From Acanthopleura granulata (lineage: Eukaryota > Mollusca > Polyplacophora > Chitonida > Chitonidae), in assembly GCA_016165875.1 (NCBI GenBank), contig JABBOT010000002.1:13982605-14046604 (forward strand): a DNA stretch of 64,000 nucleotides, read 5' to 3'. The notes under the pieces are model-generated. The model worked only from the letters and a program-made list of their open reading frames with translations, was not told the origin of the DNA and did no database searches. This document shows, piece after piece, positions 19,804 through 31,697 of the stretch. A program made the translations under genes and the position numbers. The number at the start of each line of letters is the position of its first letter. Position 1 is the first letter of the stretch.

Positions 19804-21584
19804 GTGTGATGTAAAAGTTTCCAGCTAGATTACCAACCACCTTCTCGTCCCGACACCTTGTCATTTGATTGGATCACAATTAAGATGAATGCATACAAAA
19901 GGAATCGTGAACAAACACAAATATACTACATGTATGTCAGTTCGAGTTCTCAGTGACCTGACGGACCATTTCAAAGCTTCTATTCATGGATCTTGTTTTT
20001 CCCAATACCATGAGACAAAAAATAATAATCCAACGCGGGCAAAGTTTTGTCATTTTATCGAGACAATGGTATATGCTTAATTACGTGCCAAATATTGTCA
20101 GTATACTCAAGACAAAAATGTTAATACTAACAACATAACGCGCAATTAGAAAGTATAGTAAGTAAATGAACGACAAGAAAGGAGACGGTTGATTCATTAC
20201 TCCTCAAATTTTGCCATACAAGTAATGAGAATAAATCAGTGAGGCCAGATTCCTCAAGTTGATGCAAATTTCCTTTCCCAATACCCAGGCGTAGGAATAG
20301 TACGACATGTAGGTGAAATGCCCTTTCATAATCCGGATGTAATCTATATCCATGTAACCGCAATAATTGCTAAAGACTAATTTACATAGTAGTGATGTAT
20401 GCTCCGTGTCTTACACTTTACTCATGGCTGGACACGATTTCAATGAAACTGGATAGTCTAGAAGGGTACAACTGTTTATAGGTGCAATGTGAATTAATCG
20501 ACTGAGTGTTGCGTTATTCCGTTGAAATGTAAATTTACAGCTGAAAATATGTCATATGTGACTTCTAAGCGTAAATTCCTTTAAACAGCATGAGGATAGT
20601 ATATTGAATGACACCGACCGTAGGACCTTCGCCAGTAAAACTCAGGCAGCTGTCAAAGCACTACATGTAGTCCGTGAGCAAGATGTGGGTTTAGGTAGGA
20701 ACATAAACAAGAAGAGATCGCACATACAGTTTACATAATTTGGCAAAAAAGCCACAGCACACCTGTAGCTGCCTCAAGCGACAGTGTTTGCTGGCATTAA
20801 TGTTATTGTAGCTGCAGTAGAAAAAAGACTCTGCAGCACTGAGAGTAAAACCAGAGCAGAGCATTATAAAAACTGGCAAATGGCCACGCGACACGGATGA
20901 AATCCGACAGTGCCTACTTGCACCACATGCGGAATTTACCTTTTATATATTAGTTAATTGATAGCTTATATCATAACTGATTCGGTTCCGATCTTATGTT
21001 TCAAAAAATAAGATTTAGAAACAACTGAAACCCAGTCAAAATTCGTTTACCTTGTCCTTCATTTTTTATATTTTAGTAGTTTTTTTCCGCGATAATGAAG
21101 AATATTTTATTTCTATAAAGAAATGAAGAATATTTTATTTTCTATAATCTAGTGCTACCAGCTTTATGGCAGAAGGCAAGGAGAACAATGTTCCAGTTCA
21201 ACCGGACTCGCGTCTTACAAGAATGTTATCTCCAATCTTGTACTTATAACCGACCGGCACGATGTCTCTCCACGGTGATTGGGGGTGACCCTTTCAGTTG
21301 CAAGCATCAGCACAAAAATGTCTGCATTGGTTTTAGTCTGCCACAAGGAGGCATCATGATGATGGTGTACGGAATTACGTTGAAAGCGACGTTAGCACCC
21401 TTCAGGAAAAACCAAAACACAGGCTATTCCTCAAATAACTCTAATAACCAATAGACTTACCTGTCTATCTCATATTCAGTGATGTAAACGTTTGAATTTA
21501 GCTGCAGCCGCTCCTCAGAAAATGCTTTACAAATTGGGACGATCTGATCCCAAGCGGCGCTTGCTCGCTAGCTGTTTCTCACCA
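19804..21584. other. Intergenic, nothing recognised
   Basis: AT-rich sequence with only short random frames. No repeat or gene was identified. Confidence 0.5.
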
Positions 21585-21730
21585 ATGAATGAATGAATGA
21601 TTATGGCTTTACGCGACATCGGCAATTTTTCAGCCATATGGTTCCCAGAACATGTTTAAACCACGAATCTGTATATGGTTTCCAAGACGAAAATGGAAAC
21701 ATACAAAACAAATAAAAAATACAGACGTGT

Positions 21731-22930
21731 TTAAAACCAGGTAAAACAACTAAACCTCGGTTGAAACTCGAAAACCATAATAATTTGTGAAGTTCTAATT
21801 TGTATATATAAACCAGAAAATTTGTGTATGATGTAAAAGGAATTGTATCTTAGGATATAATCCTGTAACTTTAAATAATCAATGACAGTATCGCCAGCGA
21901 CGCTGTCAAATAAGTCCAAAATAGAGACAACTGTGTAGAATCTTTGCCGAATATGAGTAAAGTCTACACAGTCAACAAGGATATGTTTGATGCCGTATTT
22001 GGCATCACATCCAACCCACTCGGCAGCACCTCGTTAAAACTACTTGGCCTCTACGAGACATGCCATGTGTATAAGAATTATAGCCAATGACAACTGAGTA
22101 GCATGTGGTTTATTGTGGACCTGCAGGTTCCATTCACCCTGCCAAAGGTGGCGAATATGTTTAAGAATATTAGACTTAAAATATACGGGAGTTTAACTCG
22201 AAATACAGGTTTATGTAGGCCAGGTTTCGCCTCCCTGTCTACGACTGTGTTTCCATGGATATCTACTGACTTGGTATCCAACAGAATATAATAACTTTAC
22301 CTCTTTTAACTAATTTTCTAAGTATGGCTAGTATTTTAACAATTATTGGATTTTTGAATTTATTATTCTCAATTGGCGAAAAGCAAGATAACGAGTCGCT
22401 GCATATCTCTGCCTTCTGGGCATACCCAGAAGAAATATATGATAGGGCCCGGTGCCCGTCTTACAAAACTGGAGTAAGGCTGTGACTGGGTGTAAACCTG
22501 TCGGACGTGTGTCGCAGGAAAGACTGACCCTCTTTCAAAGCTGGAGTAGCTGCGACTTGATGTAAAGTTTGGAGCAAATTTTCACCTACCCTCGGGGAGA
22601 CCTAAATTCCGTAAGTATACTAAATATACTCTGTGGTGTTTCTTAGACACATTTTAAGCATTGCGACAACTTCAGTAAGACGCTACAAGGAGTTGACGGA
22701 AGCCGCTAGTAAAGCGGACGTAAACGTTTACGTCTGACGTAAGCTATTCTAGCTTTGTAAGACGGGCCCCAGGAGTATAGCTCTGGCCTCGGCAGAGACG
22801 ACTGAAGATGTAGATGAAAGACGAAGAGAAGTGGCTCGTTGTTCTAACGAACAGCCGCAGCCGCTACCCTGTCCCCATCCTTTGATCCATCCTTTGAACT
22901 TTGCTGACCAATCAGAGGATTAGTATTTGC
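21731..22930 (-). pseudogene. LINE-1 RNase H domain and C-terminal tail, split by a MITE
   Basis: From right to left the reading gives SKDGSKDGDRVAAAAVR (first catalytic Asp region), LSSTSSVVSAEARAILL, then the 0.33-kb insertion. It continues with KAEICSDSLSCFSPIENNKF (second Asp), VIIFCWIPSQ and, one frame away, DIHGNTVVDREAKPG (last Asp motif). It ends with GIKHILVDCVDFTHIRQRFY and DLFDSVAGDTVIDYLK, a typical LINE tail with a Cys/His element. Frameshifts occur at several joints. The gene is dead. Confidence 0.75.
22445..22770. mobile_element. MITE-like element inserted in LINE-1
   Basis: GCCCGTCTTACAAA at 22,454-22,467 is repeated inverted at 22,754-22,767. The enclosed 0.33 kb encodes nothing, while the LINE-1 RNase H reading stops on one side (AEARAILL) and resumes on the other (YISSGYAQKAEI). 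A clear target duplication could not be fixed because both ends are GC-rich (gggcccgg, ggggccc). Confidence 0.6.
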
Positions 22931-24848
22931 TTTCTTATGTTGACGTAGATGGAATGGTTATTTGGGTTCTGGAAGAAGGGAGTAGAGTTCGGAAAGAGAC
23001 TGGAGATATGTCCTCAAGCTTGATGTTAGCTTCCACAACGCAGTCCCGAATACGAAGACTGAATGAAGGAATCTTGTTGGGACACTTATCATATTTATCA
23101 ATATATAATGGACTGAAAACACATCCGTAGGTAGGATTTGTTGCTGGAGCTTTAAGCTTTGTAGCATATTGAAGGGTCAGTTTTATACGTCTGTGGTGTA
23201 AGGAAGGCTAATTAGCCTCTACGTATACTCTCTATTGGTGTGGTTCTAAATGCACCAAGGCTGAACCTCAGACCTCAGAGCTTTTGTACATTTAGCTTTA
23301 AGCATTTTAATATGGGGTATAAAAGAATAACTATCGAATATAACCCCTAACATTTATTTTCTCGAATAATTTTAACTGGCTCTCCACAAAATGGAGTTTT
23401 CGTTTATTACAAAAATGCATACCGACAGTTTTAGGCGTTGAAAATCTAAAACCGCTGGCAACTGACCATTTCTCGATCTTGAGACAAAGCTGCTGTTGCC
23501 GCTCGGTGTTATTCATATTTTTAGGACGATAGCATATAAGGAAATAATCTACATATAAAATACCTTCTGCACCAGATGTCTGAGTTTTAGCCAGACTTTA
23601 GATTGATACTAATCAGCGTATGGGAGAGAATACTGCCCTGGGGTACACCCATTTCTTTTTTTGTCAAAAAAAATGGCACCTACTCGGGCCTTAAAATTAC
23701 GATGAAATAAAAAGTCCGATATAAATAAACCACCTTTAAGACCCACATCTGAAAGGTCTTTTAAAATACCATATGTCCATGTGGTTCGTAGAGGTTGAAA
23801 AATATAGACACCATATGTGCATTATTAATAAAACCATCACGAATAAAAGTTTCAAACCGAACAAGGTGATCTAACGTAGATCGACCTTGACGAAAACCAC
23901 ATTGTATACTAGATAAAACCTTGTTAGTTTCAAGAAACCAAACAAATCTATCTTTATTCATCCTTTCCATAGTCTTACAGACGCAGGTGGTAAGAGCTAT
24001 GGGATGGTAATTATTTGGATCAGCAAGATCCTTACCCGGTTTAGGAACCGGGATAATACATGCCTCCCTCCATGATGGCGGGAAATTGGCAGATATCGAA
24101 ATATCATTAAGTAAGCCCAAGAGAGTCTCAAGTGGCTCAGATGGTAAATGGTTCAGAAGCTTATAATATATATTATCTGGGCCAAACCCAGTATCGTGTG
24201 CCTTTCTCAATGAACCTTTAAGCTCATCAATGGAAAAAGGTCGATTAAAATCCTCAAAATTCTTGAAGAAAAAAGCAATGTAATTTCCTCCTTTTGTTTT
24301 TTAATATGCTGGAACTCAGCAGCGTAATTCTCAGCGGAAGATTTCTGAGATATTGTTTCAGCTAGTTTATTGGCTACATCAGATGGAGATGTTAATGAAG
24401 TGCCACTGTCATTTAAATGCTGAACTTTAGTCTTATTGTATTTGCCCTTATGCTTCTGAACCATGTTAAAGACCTTACGCATGTGTGTTTTTGATGTAAT
24501 GCCAGAAAAGGTCTGCCAACAATATAGTCTCTTGGACTTAATTAATCGACGAGCCTTACCTCTAAACATACGAACCTGGTTTAAACTATTATTATTATTA
24601 GGACAATGATTAAAAGTTCGCTCGGCCTCTTTACGGTCCCTAATGGCCTTACGACAGTCGTTATCATACCAGGGTTTATTTCTGGATTTCGGATTTGGCG
24701 AGGTCTTAGGGATGGTTCTATCGGCTGCTGTTAATATAAGTTCAGTTAATTTTGACAAAGGATATTCTGCAGCATTGAGATTCTCTGGAGTGATGTCAGC
24801 CTTACAGAACATCTCAAATGCCATCCAGTCTACTTTATCGAATTCCAC
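22931..24848 (-). pseudogene. LINE-1 reverse transcriptase region
   Basis: The segment 24,848-24,207 gives the pre-RT region (NKPWYDNDCRKAIRDRKEAE, ARRLIKSKRLYCWQTF). After a frame change, 24,210-23,761 gives RT motifs (PDNIYYKLLNHLPSEPLET, PPSWREACIIPVPKPGKD, CGFRQGRSTLDHLVRFE). The catalytic Y-x-D-D motif near 23,541-23,560 reads YVDYF, so one Asp is replaced by Tyr. Downstream are KIEKWSVASGFRFSTPKTVG and the post-RT segment IPSFSLRIRDCVVEANI near 23,020. The domain order matches I/Jockey-type LINEs. Confidence 0.85.
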
Positions 24849-24869
24849 CTAGCTATACGTTCTAAAGAA

Positions 24870-25800
24870 TTACAAGTGAGACGTTCTAGGACAATAGGAA
24901 AATGGTCACTACGGCAGAGATCATGCACCTTTCAAGAAAAATCCGGGAGAGGTGCTGGATCCGTGATAGTGAGATCGATAGCAGAATATGAACCATTACC
25001 TGGATGTAAATAAATATAAGAGCCATCATTGAAATAACAGTTCATCTTTCGATAAAAAATCTTCCAACGTTTTGCCTTTATTTTTTATACTATTACTGCC
25101 TCATAGAGGGTTATGTGCATTGAAGTACCCCATAATTATGAAAGGAGTTTGCAGCTGTTGTTTCAAATTATGTAATTCAGAGACTGGCAAAGAAGAATGG
25201 GGAGGAATATATACGGAACATAACGTAATTATTTCCGACAAAGAAACACTCACGGTCACCGTCTGAATCTCAATATCGAGAGCAATAGGGCTTTGAATAA
25301 TATTATTCACGAAGACAAGAGGAGCCGCCACAAGTTTGCTCTTCCTGATTATAATAGGTGTTGTATTTTTGTATAATGTGTGTATAATTTTTAAAAGATG
25401 TTTTATCTTTGTCAAATGTCTTCAGGTGGATTTCCTGAAAACAAAGAGCAACTGGATTTAAATATTGAACTAGCTGTGTTATTTCAATAAAATTATGGAG
25501 GGAGACATATCGGTGATTTATGTCTGCACATGGAACGACGTTTTTTGGGAGATGTATTGGGAGATCTCTCAGGTGCAGATGATGTTTCCATCACGTCTGC
25601 ACCAGATGTTGAAGGATCAACTTATCCCTTTAATTATATTTGCCAGATTTTATATTTATCACTCGCTGTGTTGTGTGAAAAATCAAAGGGTTTTCGATTT
25701 ATTTGCACCTGATGTGTGGTCAGATAAAGAAACATCAGGAGTATCGGTTAAAGTCGCAGGCTCTTTAGTAAGATTCGTGTAGGTTTATGATGATGAGCTG
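24870..25800 (-). pseudogene. LINE-1 apurinic-like endonuclease (EEP)
   Basis: This domain would nick the target DNA. The segment 25,480-25,410 gives LNPVALCFQEIHLKTFD, where the conserved Q-E pair is kept. The segment 25,415-25,101 contains LCSVYIPPHSSLPVSELHNL and MGYFNAHN, where the usual G-D-F-N-A-H has Asp changed to Tyr. Near 24,900 the S-D-H-F-P-I motif is present (RSDHFPIVLERL). Stops and a frameshift separate these parts. Confidence 0.75.
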
Positions 25801-25839
25801 GCTGTCTCACTTACTGGTTTTGTTATCAGTTTCTGTGGC

Positions 25840-26570
25840 TGCTCTGTGCCAATGGTCTAAGTAAAAGATTGTATCATCACAGAAACAGAGGGTTACTTGA
25901 CAACATTGGCATATGAAGATCTTGTGAGGCCATCCGTGAGACCAGACGCTTGGCTTCTTGATATAATGTATTATTTTTACATTTTCGTGTTGTTTCTTTT
26001 TCTTTCTTGAACAGAGGACTGTCCTTGAAAGAGGCCATGTGGGCTCCAGCTGTAATTGAAACATTTTATTGGGTTTGGGCAATCGCAGCCCTCCTGACTT
26101 TCTTTTCGCAGAGCAGTATTTTGCGTCATTGACCCTTGCCATGGCAAAACCCCTGGCAGGAGAAACACCGGGTCGGGTTAGGTATAAACAACCCCACCCG
26201 CACACTATATGGCCCAACAAATATAGATGTTGATTTATTTATTTGATTGGTGTTTTATGCCATACTCAAGAATAATATAGATGTTTGGAGAGACGGTTTA
26301 TTAAATGTTACGAGATACGTATTTGTTTTAATAAGGTTACCGTCTGTCATAATTACAAAATGTTTGACGTTTATTAGGTTCTGGTCTTTCAGTTTCTCTG
26401 TTATATCTTGTTCTTTCATGTCTTATAGATCCTGGTGTCTGTCACGGATAATGGGGTGAGAGGAATTTAAGGTGTTATGTGGGGTAACAGAAACATCCTA
26501 TTCCCCAATATTTTGAATATTCAGTAAATTAATATACTGTTTTCTAAAACATTCTATCAAAATTTTACCG

Positions 26571-26573
<3 letters not shown>
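25840..26573 (-). pseudogene. LINE-1 ORF1 (gag-like, zinc knuckle)
   Basis: From right to left: KILIECFRKQYINLLNIQN, a stop, NTLNSSHPIIRDRHQDL, a stop, MKEQDITEKLKDQNLINVKH, and VTFNKPSLQTSI. Then comes the SINE insertion, followed by NPTRCFSCQGFCHGKGQ (a CxxCxxxH zinc knuckle), decayed further Cys/His positions, and KKEKETTRKCKNNTLYQEAK. ORF1 proteins of this type bind the LINE RNA. Stops make it inactive. Confidence 0.7.
26232..26273 (-). mobile_element. SINE 3' fragment inserted in LINE-1 ORF1
   Basis: The 42-bp piece gatttatttatttgattgg...ctcaagaat is the SINE tail. It is flanked by 12-bp direct copies of AATATAGATGTT (26,220-26,231 and 26,274-26,285). Removing one copy and the insert restores the LINE ORF1 reading across the site, which supports a retrotransposition event into the LINE. 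Confidence 0.8.

Positions 26574-26604
<31 letters not shown>
26574..26604. repeat. Poly(T) tract, 31 bases
   Basis: This is an uninterrupted T run. It may be an expanded A-rich stretch of LINE-1 ORF1 on the minus strand, or the tail of another insertion. Confidence 0.9.
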
Positions 26605-26609
<5 letters not shown>

Positions 26610-27239
26610 TGTTTTAGAATTCCTGTGTAGCTTTGTAATGTCTTTGTAATGCCATCTTCTATAACATGGATTTATCGCTCATACTGGAGCAGGCCGAATC
26701 TAATAAGTCAGAAACGGCCCACTCGATTGACCGTACAGACACCACCCAGACACCCAAACATCTGGCTAAAAACGCCCAACACTGAAAGTAGTAAATTTAT
26801 ACTATAGCGAGATATATGAAAGTTGTTAACCGGACATCTTGACTGGCTTGACCACCGGATTGATCGGATAGGCCAATCCGACCGCCCATCTTTGGAGAGG
26901 TAAATCAACAAGATGGTATCCTTTTCCTTTTGTTTGCATGTTTCAGTCCAAAAAAAAGCCAAACCAGCGGCCACTATAACAGTAGCGGTAATGGGCCAGT
27001 ACCACAACTTAAAACCCACCTATAACGTCAATCTATTGTTACATCGCTTCATTATTCTTAAGGAATGGACCGACTAGCATAAGAAACGACCCCCATATAG
27101 TTTGAACCGTACATTATTTTTCTCGAACCCACTCTTAATGGCTTGCGGTTTCCGAGGTGAAGTATCACACCAAACGTGTACGAAGTCGGCGTTCTTGTAA
27201 ATGTGGCTGGCGTGTTTTTCTATCAAGTTAAATCCACTG
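26605..27239. other. Intergenic, nothing recognised
   Basis: Possibly further 5' sequence of LINE-1 near the poly(T) tract. No conserved frame was recognised. Confidence 0.4.
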
Positions 27240-27640
27240 TAACATGCAGTGGATTATCCTTGCGCAGCTGTGTTCAGGAAGGGCCAAATTCACTGTAATA
27301 ACACATCCATGCAGCTGTGTTCACGAAGGGCCAAATCCACTGTAATAACACATCCGCGCAGCTGTAGTCAGGAAGCGGTAAATCCACTGTAATAACACAT
27401 CCGCGCAGTTGTAGTCAGGAAGCGGTAAATCCATTGTAATAACACATCTGCGCAGCTGTAGTCAGGAAGCGGTAAATCTGTTATTATAGATCCCAACTGT
27501 ATGCAGGAATGGGTAGATCCAACGTTATAGATCCCAGCTGTATTCCGGAAGAGGTAAATCCATTGTAATAGATCGCAGTTACATTCAGGAACGGCTAAAT
27601 CCATAGCAATGTAAAGCTGTATCCAGGAACGTGTATAATC
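27240..27640. repeat. 47-bp minisatellite, about 8-9 units, decaying to the right
   Basis: The phrase gcagctg or its variant recurs at 27,264, 27,311, 27,358 and 27,405, exactly 47 bp apart. The unit contains caggaag, ggtaaatccactgtaataacacatc. Right-hand units are shorter and diverged (tgtattccggaag, acattcaggaacgg). No coding function is apparent. Confidence 0.85.
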
Positions 27641-27939
27641 CTGAAGATATTTGAAGAGTTTTAGGTTTTATGAAGCAAATCTTGGTTCACCGCCAGCTTA
27701 TTATTCACCGAAATGACGATTAGAGGGTACGAGATACATGTACACATGTTCCTTCGAGCTGTCAGTCCTTGCAAGCATTTGTAGGATATAATCCAATGCA
27801 GCCTGTCGAATCCGTTTTATATTGCTCTGAGTTATGAACACACGTAAATATCAATTTCTCATGTACACATCGGGCTGGGGCAGGTGTTTAATTTGTCCTG
27901 GCGTTTGAGGTTGTTAGCATTCTAGAGGTGTCTAGAATC

Positions 27940-28830
27940 TATGACATCGAGTTAGGAAGTTAGCCACAGCCTGGAAGGTCTCATTATGATGTTAAAGCGG
28001 ATGCCGAGGAGGCGTAGTTCTGCGGACATAATTTGACGGGAATATGTATGACATCGAAACATAAGGTAGGGAATACTATCCTCCATGAAACATTCCTCTC
28101 AGAGTCCTGTATCATGGAGACCAAATCTGTTCAAGTATAGATTGGTGGGTAGGTGACCAGACAGGAGTCGAAATACTGTATTTCATCTTGACGACACCTA
28201 AGCGACAGGTCATAGTGTAAGGTAACTAGTGAGTTGTGTTCTAGGAAAAGTCTCCCTTTGTCGGAGTTATCCCATTCTTTCTGCCACATGTCTATGAACT
28301 TTTGCTTTACTAAGTTTATTGCTTCTTTTAGTGATAGAGGAACAGTGAGCGTTATATCAGGCAACATAACAGCTTGTTTAGCCAAATGATCAGCCTGTTC
28401 ATTACCAGGAATACCGATATGAGGCCGGCACCCAATCAAGCGATACAGAGACGCCACGGTAGTCAAGCGTGGTGCATAGGTAGAGTATTTCCTGTGTGAA
28501 TTTAGAGGTCTTGTTCCACGCAAAATTCAGCAGAGCCTGTAGAGAAGAGAGAGAGTCAGTAAAAATAACAGATAATTGCAGTGATTTCGGCAGTGAGCAC
28601 AGCTAGAGCGTCAACGAGCCTAAAAGACTTGCTATCATTAATTTCTGGCACGCAAAATGACGCTCCCGCCACATTAGTATCAGGACATTTAGACGCGTCA
28701 GCATGAACTTGCACGTGCTCTGACCAGTTAGACTGGATATGGTCTTTAGCGCATAATAAGGAAATAGTTAAGTTATCAGACTTGCTAGTCTTAGAATAAA
28801 GGTCAGTAGAGATATGTGGGGAAATCAAGT
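27940..28830 (-). pseudogene. LINE-2 RNase H and C-terminal tail
   Basis: HVQVHADASKCPDTNVAGAS near 28,715 supplies the first Asp motif. A frame break follows AVLTAEITAI. RPHIGIPGNEQADHLAKQA near 28,435-28,380 is the last RNase H motif (His and Asp present). LINE tail sequence then runs to the stop at 28,131, and a decayed continuation reaches about 27,940. RNase H domains remove the RNA template during element copying. Confidence 0.75.
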
Positions 28831-28946
28831 TCCATGGGGGAAAGTCTGGTACAGAGGAGGGCTGTATGTTTAAAACCGCAGATTGAATAAGAGCGGCTGT
28901 TTGGCTGAATCTCTGCTTGAATGGCAACGCTGTGTTATACAAGCCG

Positions 28947-30709
28947 TCATAGTAGGAAGGTGCGAGGATAGCAGAGACAGTTGTCCCTATCCGCCCTAAG
29001 TCTAAAAGAGAACCCCACAGTGCACAGCCGTCTGTGGATGTGCAGGGGCCATTCTTGGCAGAACATCTGCATGGCATTGGGTGGCGTCGTTCGCATTGCC
29101 CCTGTGCAAATTCGCAGCGCCGCACACTGAATGGCGTCAAGCTTAGACTTAAGACTGACACAGACCGAGTCGTAGGCCTGACAGCAGTAATCTAGCCTTA
29201 AACGGATGGGGGAACGGTACAGTAACAGCAGGCAGTGTCTGTCAGCACCCCATTCTCGCCCAAAGACACACCTCATCAGATTGATGGCCTTCTTGCATTT
29301 AGTCAATGTGTAATCAATATACTTGGATCAAGTAAGCCGTGCGTCAAGTACTACCCCGAGACACCTGAAAGAGAAGGAAAGTGTAACTGGAAAATTATTT
29401 AAGGTAATCTCAACATCCTTTATGGTCCCCCCTGGTAAATATAATTGCTTCCGTTTTTTTTCAGACGAGAACTTAAACCCCCATTTCAGGCTCCACTCGA
29501 CTATATCATCCAAACCCTGCTGAATATATTTGGTACACAACTTGAGGTTTCTCGAAATGCACCATATGGCTTTGTCGTCTGCAAATAGAGTACCTTTAAG
29601 TTTAGATGACAGGACACTGTTTAATATTGCTATCAATGACCTACCCAGAGTTGGGGACAAGACACTGCCCTGTTCTCAACGGGCACTGGTCTGGAGTAAT
29701 CCCGCCCAACCCTGACCTTGATGGAACGGTCAGTGAGAAAATCCCTAACCCATCCTAACATTCTTCCCGCAATACTTCCATTTTAAATAATACTCACGTA
29801 TGCCACACCACGTCATACGCCTTTTCTATGTCTAAAAATACTGCGAATAGATATTCTTTATTACACAACGAGTTTCGAATATTGTTCTCCAGGGTGATGA
29901 CGTGATCAGCAGTGTATCGCCTGTTTCTAAAACCGCTCTAGACAGGGCTAAAAATGTCATGTTTATTCAAATACCACATCAGTCGGCTATTTATCATCTT
30001 TTCCATCGCTTTGCACAGAGTAGTACTGAGCGCAATAGGTCTATATGACGAGGGAACAGCGGGGTCTTTACCAGGCTTGGGTATAGGGGGCTACAATAGC
30101 CTGTTTCCACTGAAAAGGAAGTTATTAGCCCATATTGTATTGTATAGGAGAAGCAGAAGATACATTGCTCCGGTAAATTACGTAACACTGAATACATCAT
30201 GGCGTCTTCTTCTGGGGAAGATTCCGAAGATGTTGAAATGGCCTGCTTTAATTCTAGGAGAAATCATCCTTAATTGGGGTATTCCCTATAATATTAGTAA
30301 AGGGGTGCAATTCTTCAATATCTTCTTTGTGGGGAATGAAGTCTGGTGGGTAGTTGCAGGAGCTAGAGACAAATGAAAAACTCTCAGCTAATACATTGCT
30401 TTTATCAGCATTAGTGACATAACTAACATCATTGTGAACAATAGTTGGAGTAGAGACCAATCCACTTTTCCCACTTATGGATTTAATCTGGGCCCATACT
30501 GATTTCAAAGGCGTGTGCTCTTTCAAATGAGAACAAAACTGACGCCAGTGTTCTTTTTGGCTGCGCTTGATTGTACGCTGCGCTTCGGCCTTTGTACGCT
30601 TGTATAGGATGATGTCTCCGTAAAGCCTTGTTCTACGCGAATGGTTTTGAAGACTCTTTCGTTCCTTGATTGCTCTAGAGCAATCTTCGTTCCACCAAGG
30701 GACGGTCAT
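28947..30709 (-). pseudogene. LINE-2 reverse transcriptase
   Basis: The pre-RT part is 30,709-30,254 (VPWWNEDCSRAIKERKSLQN, TPLKSVWAQIKSISGKSG). RT motifs then appear in changing frames: FRNRRYTADHVITLENN near 29,920, FAVFLDIEKAYDVVW near 29,840, and GTLFADDKAIW near 29,590, where the catalytic F-A-D-D is intact. The thumb and post-RT region (KWGFKFSSEKKR, CLGVVLDARLT; then KCKKAINLMRCVFGREWG at 29,306) follows. Breaks near 30,250, 29,760 and 29,330 leave it non-functional. Confidence 0.85.
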
Positions 30710-30902
30710 TTTTGGGAGAGTTCCTCCTACTGTCTTGGGGATAACCTGAGCGGCTGCTGTATTAATTGCACTGACAATATTGTCATAAAGTACATTTACA
30801 TCTTTATGAATGGATAAGTCGGAGAAGAATTTTATACATTCTTTCTGGTAAACAAACCAGTTTGTACGTTTGGTGCTCCATCTAGAAGGTTGACTAACTT
30901 CA

Positions 30903-31580
30903 TTAACGCGGTGAAGTAAACTGATATGAGACTAAAATAGGGAGGTGGTCGCTGCTACAGGGAGATGTCCCATCGACTGACCAGTCGAACGATAAGCTTA
31001 TGTCTGATGAGCATAGTGTAAGATCAAGGTGGGATGTAATGCCTGAGTGGGGGTCTATCCGAGTGCCGTCCCGTCGTTCAGTATACAAATGCTGTAGTCG
31101 TCGTTAAAATCGGCGATGATTTTCCCATTACAGTTAGTGGTAGAAGATTCCCAAATCGGACTGTGGGCATTAAAGTCACTGCATAGAATAAACGATGAGC
31201 TAACTACAGACATAATTATGTTAAGATCGTCCTGTTCGACATGTTTGGAATGGTTGTAGATGTTTACGATACTGACAGCAGGGCCAGAAGATCTAGATAT
31301 ATTAAAACACTGGACCTCGATACTCTTAAGTTTAGGAATTTTGATCTCAGAGTATGAGAGTTCATGTTTAAATAATATGGCAACGCCTCCCTTTTCCTTT
31401 ATACGCTGGTCAATTCTGCTAATAGAGTAACCGGGATAGGTAAAACTGAGGTGTGGTTTTAAGAATGTTTCTTGTAAACATGACATGTGGTGTAGGATTT
31501 ATATTAGAAATGTAGAATTTAAGTTCTTGTCCGTGTGTACCAATGCCTCGTACGTTATATTGAAGTGGGTGAAAAGCCAT
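30903..31580 (-). pseudogene. LINE-2 endonuclease (EEP), near-complete but frameshifted
   Basis: ORF2 opens at 31,580 with MAFHPLQYNVRGIGTHGQEL. The next frame from 31,486 gives MSCLQETFLKPHLSF (Q-E catalytic pair), EKGGVAILFKHELSYSE, and SSFILCSDFNAHSPIWESS (S-D-F-N-A-H). After a further shift near 31,060, RIDPHSGITSHLDLTLCSSD and SPCSSDHLPILVSY (S-D-H) follow. All catalytic blocks survive, in three frames. Confidence 0.85.
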
Positions 31581-31697
31581 TGTTAAGAAAGAAAGCAAGA
31601 CATAAACTAAATTCATGTTGGTGAAAATATACATTGTGTATGGATACTTTCCGCTAAACTGTTCAACAGAGGGGCTAGACGGGGAAAGTTGACTAGT

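Larger units (their letters stand above)
21585..26573 (-). mobile_element. LINE-1: RNase H-bearing I/Jockey-type retrotransposon, degraded
   Basis: The element runs right to left: ORF1 with zinc knuckle, endonuclease, reverse transcriptase, RNase H, then a short 3' end closing with a (CATT)n tail (aatgaatgaatgaatgattatgg from 21,585). The left end is therefore clear. The right end is uncertain: the ORF1 reading can be followed to a 31-base T run at 26,574, which may lie inside the element. Two later insertions interrupt it, a SINE fragment at 26,232-26,273 and a MITE-like element at 22,445-22,770. All reading frames are broken. Confidence 0.85.

Noticed and set aside
24643..24852. Plus-strand frame inside LINE-1
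   Set aside because: It is the antisense shadow of the pre-RT region, which reads well on the minus strand.
26574..26604. Poly(T) tract as the tail of a processed pseudogene
   Set aside because: No recognisable gene copy adjoins it on the expected side; an A-rich stretch within LINE-1 ORF1 is equally likely.
27240..27640. CRISPR-like array
   Set aside because: The repeats are directly adjacent with no unique spacers, and the context is eukaryotic.
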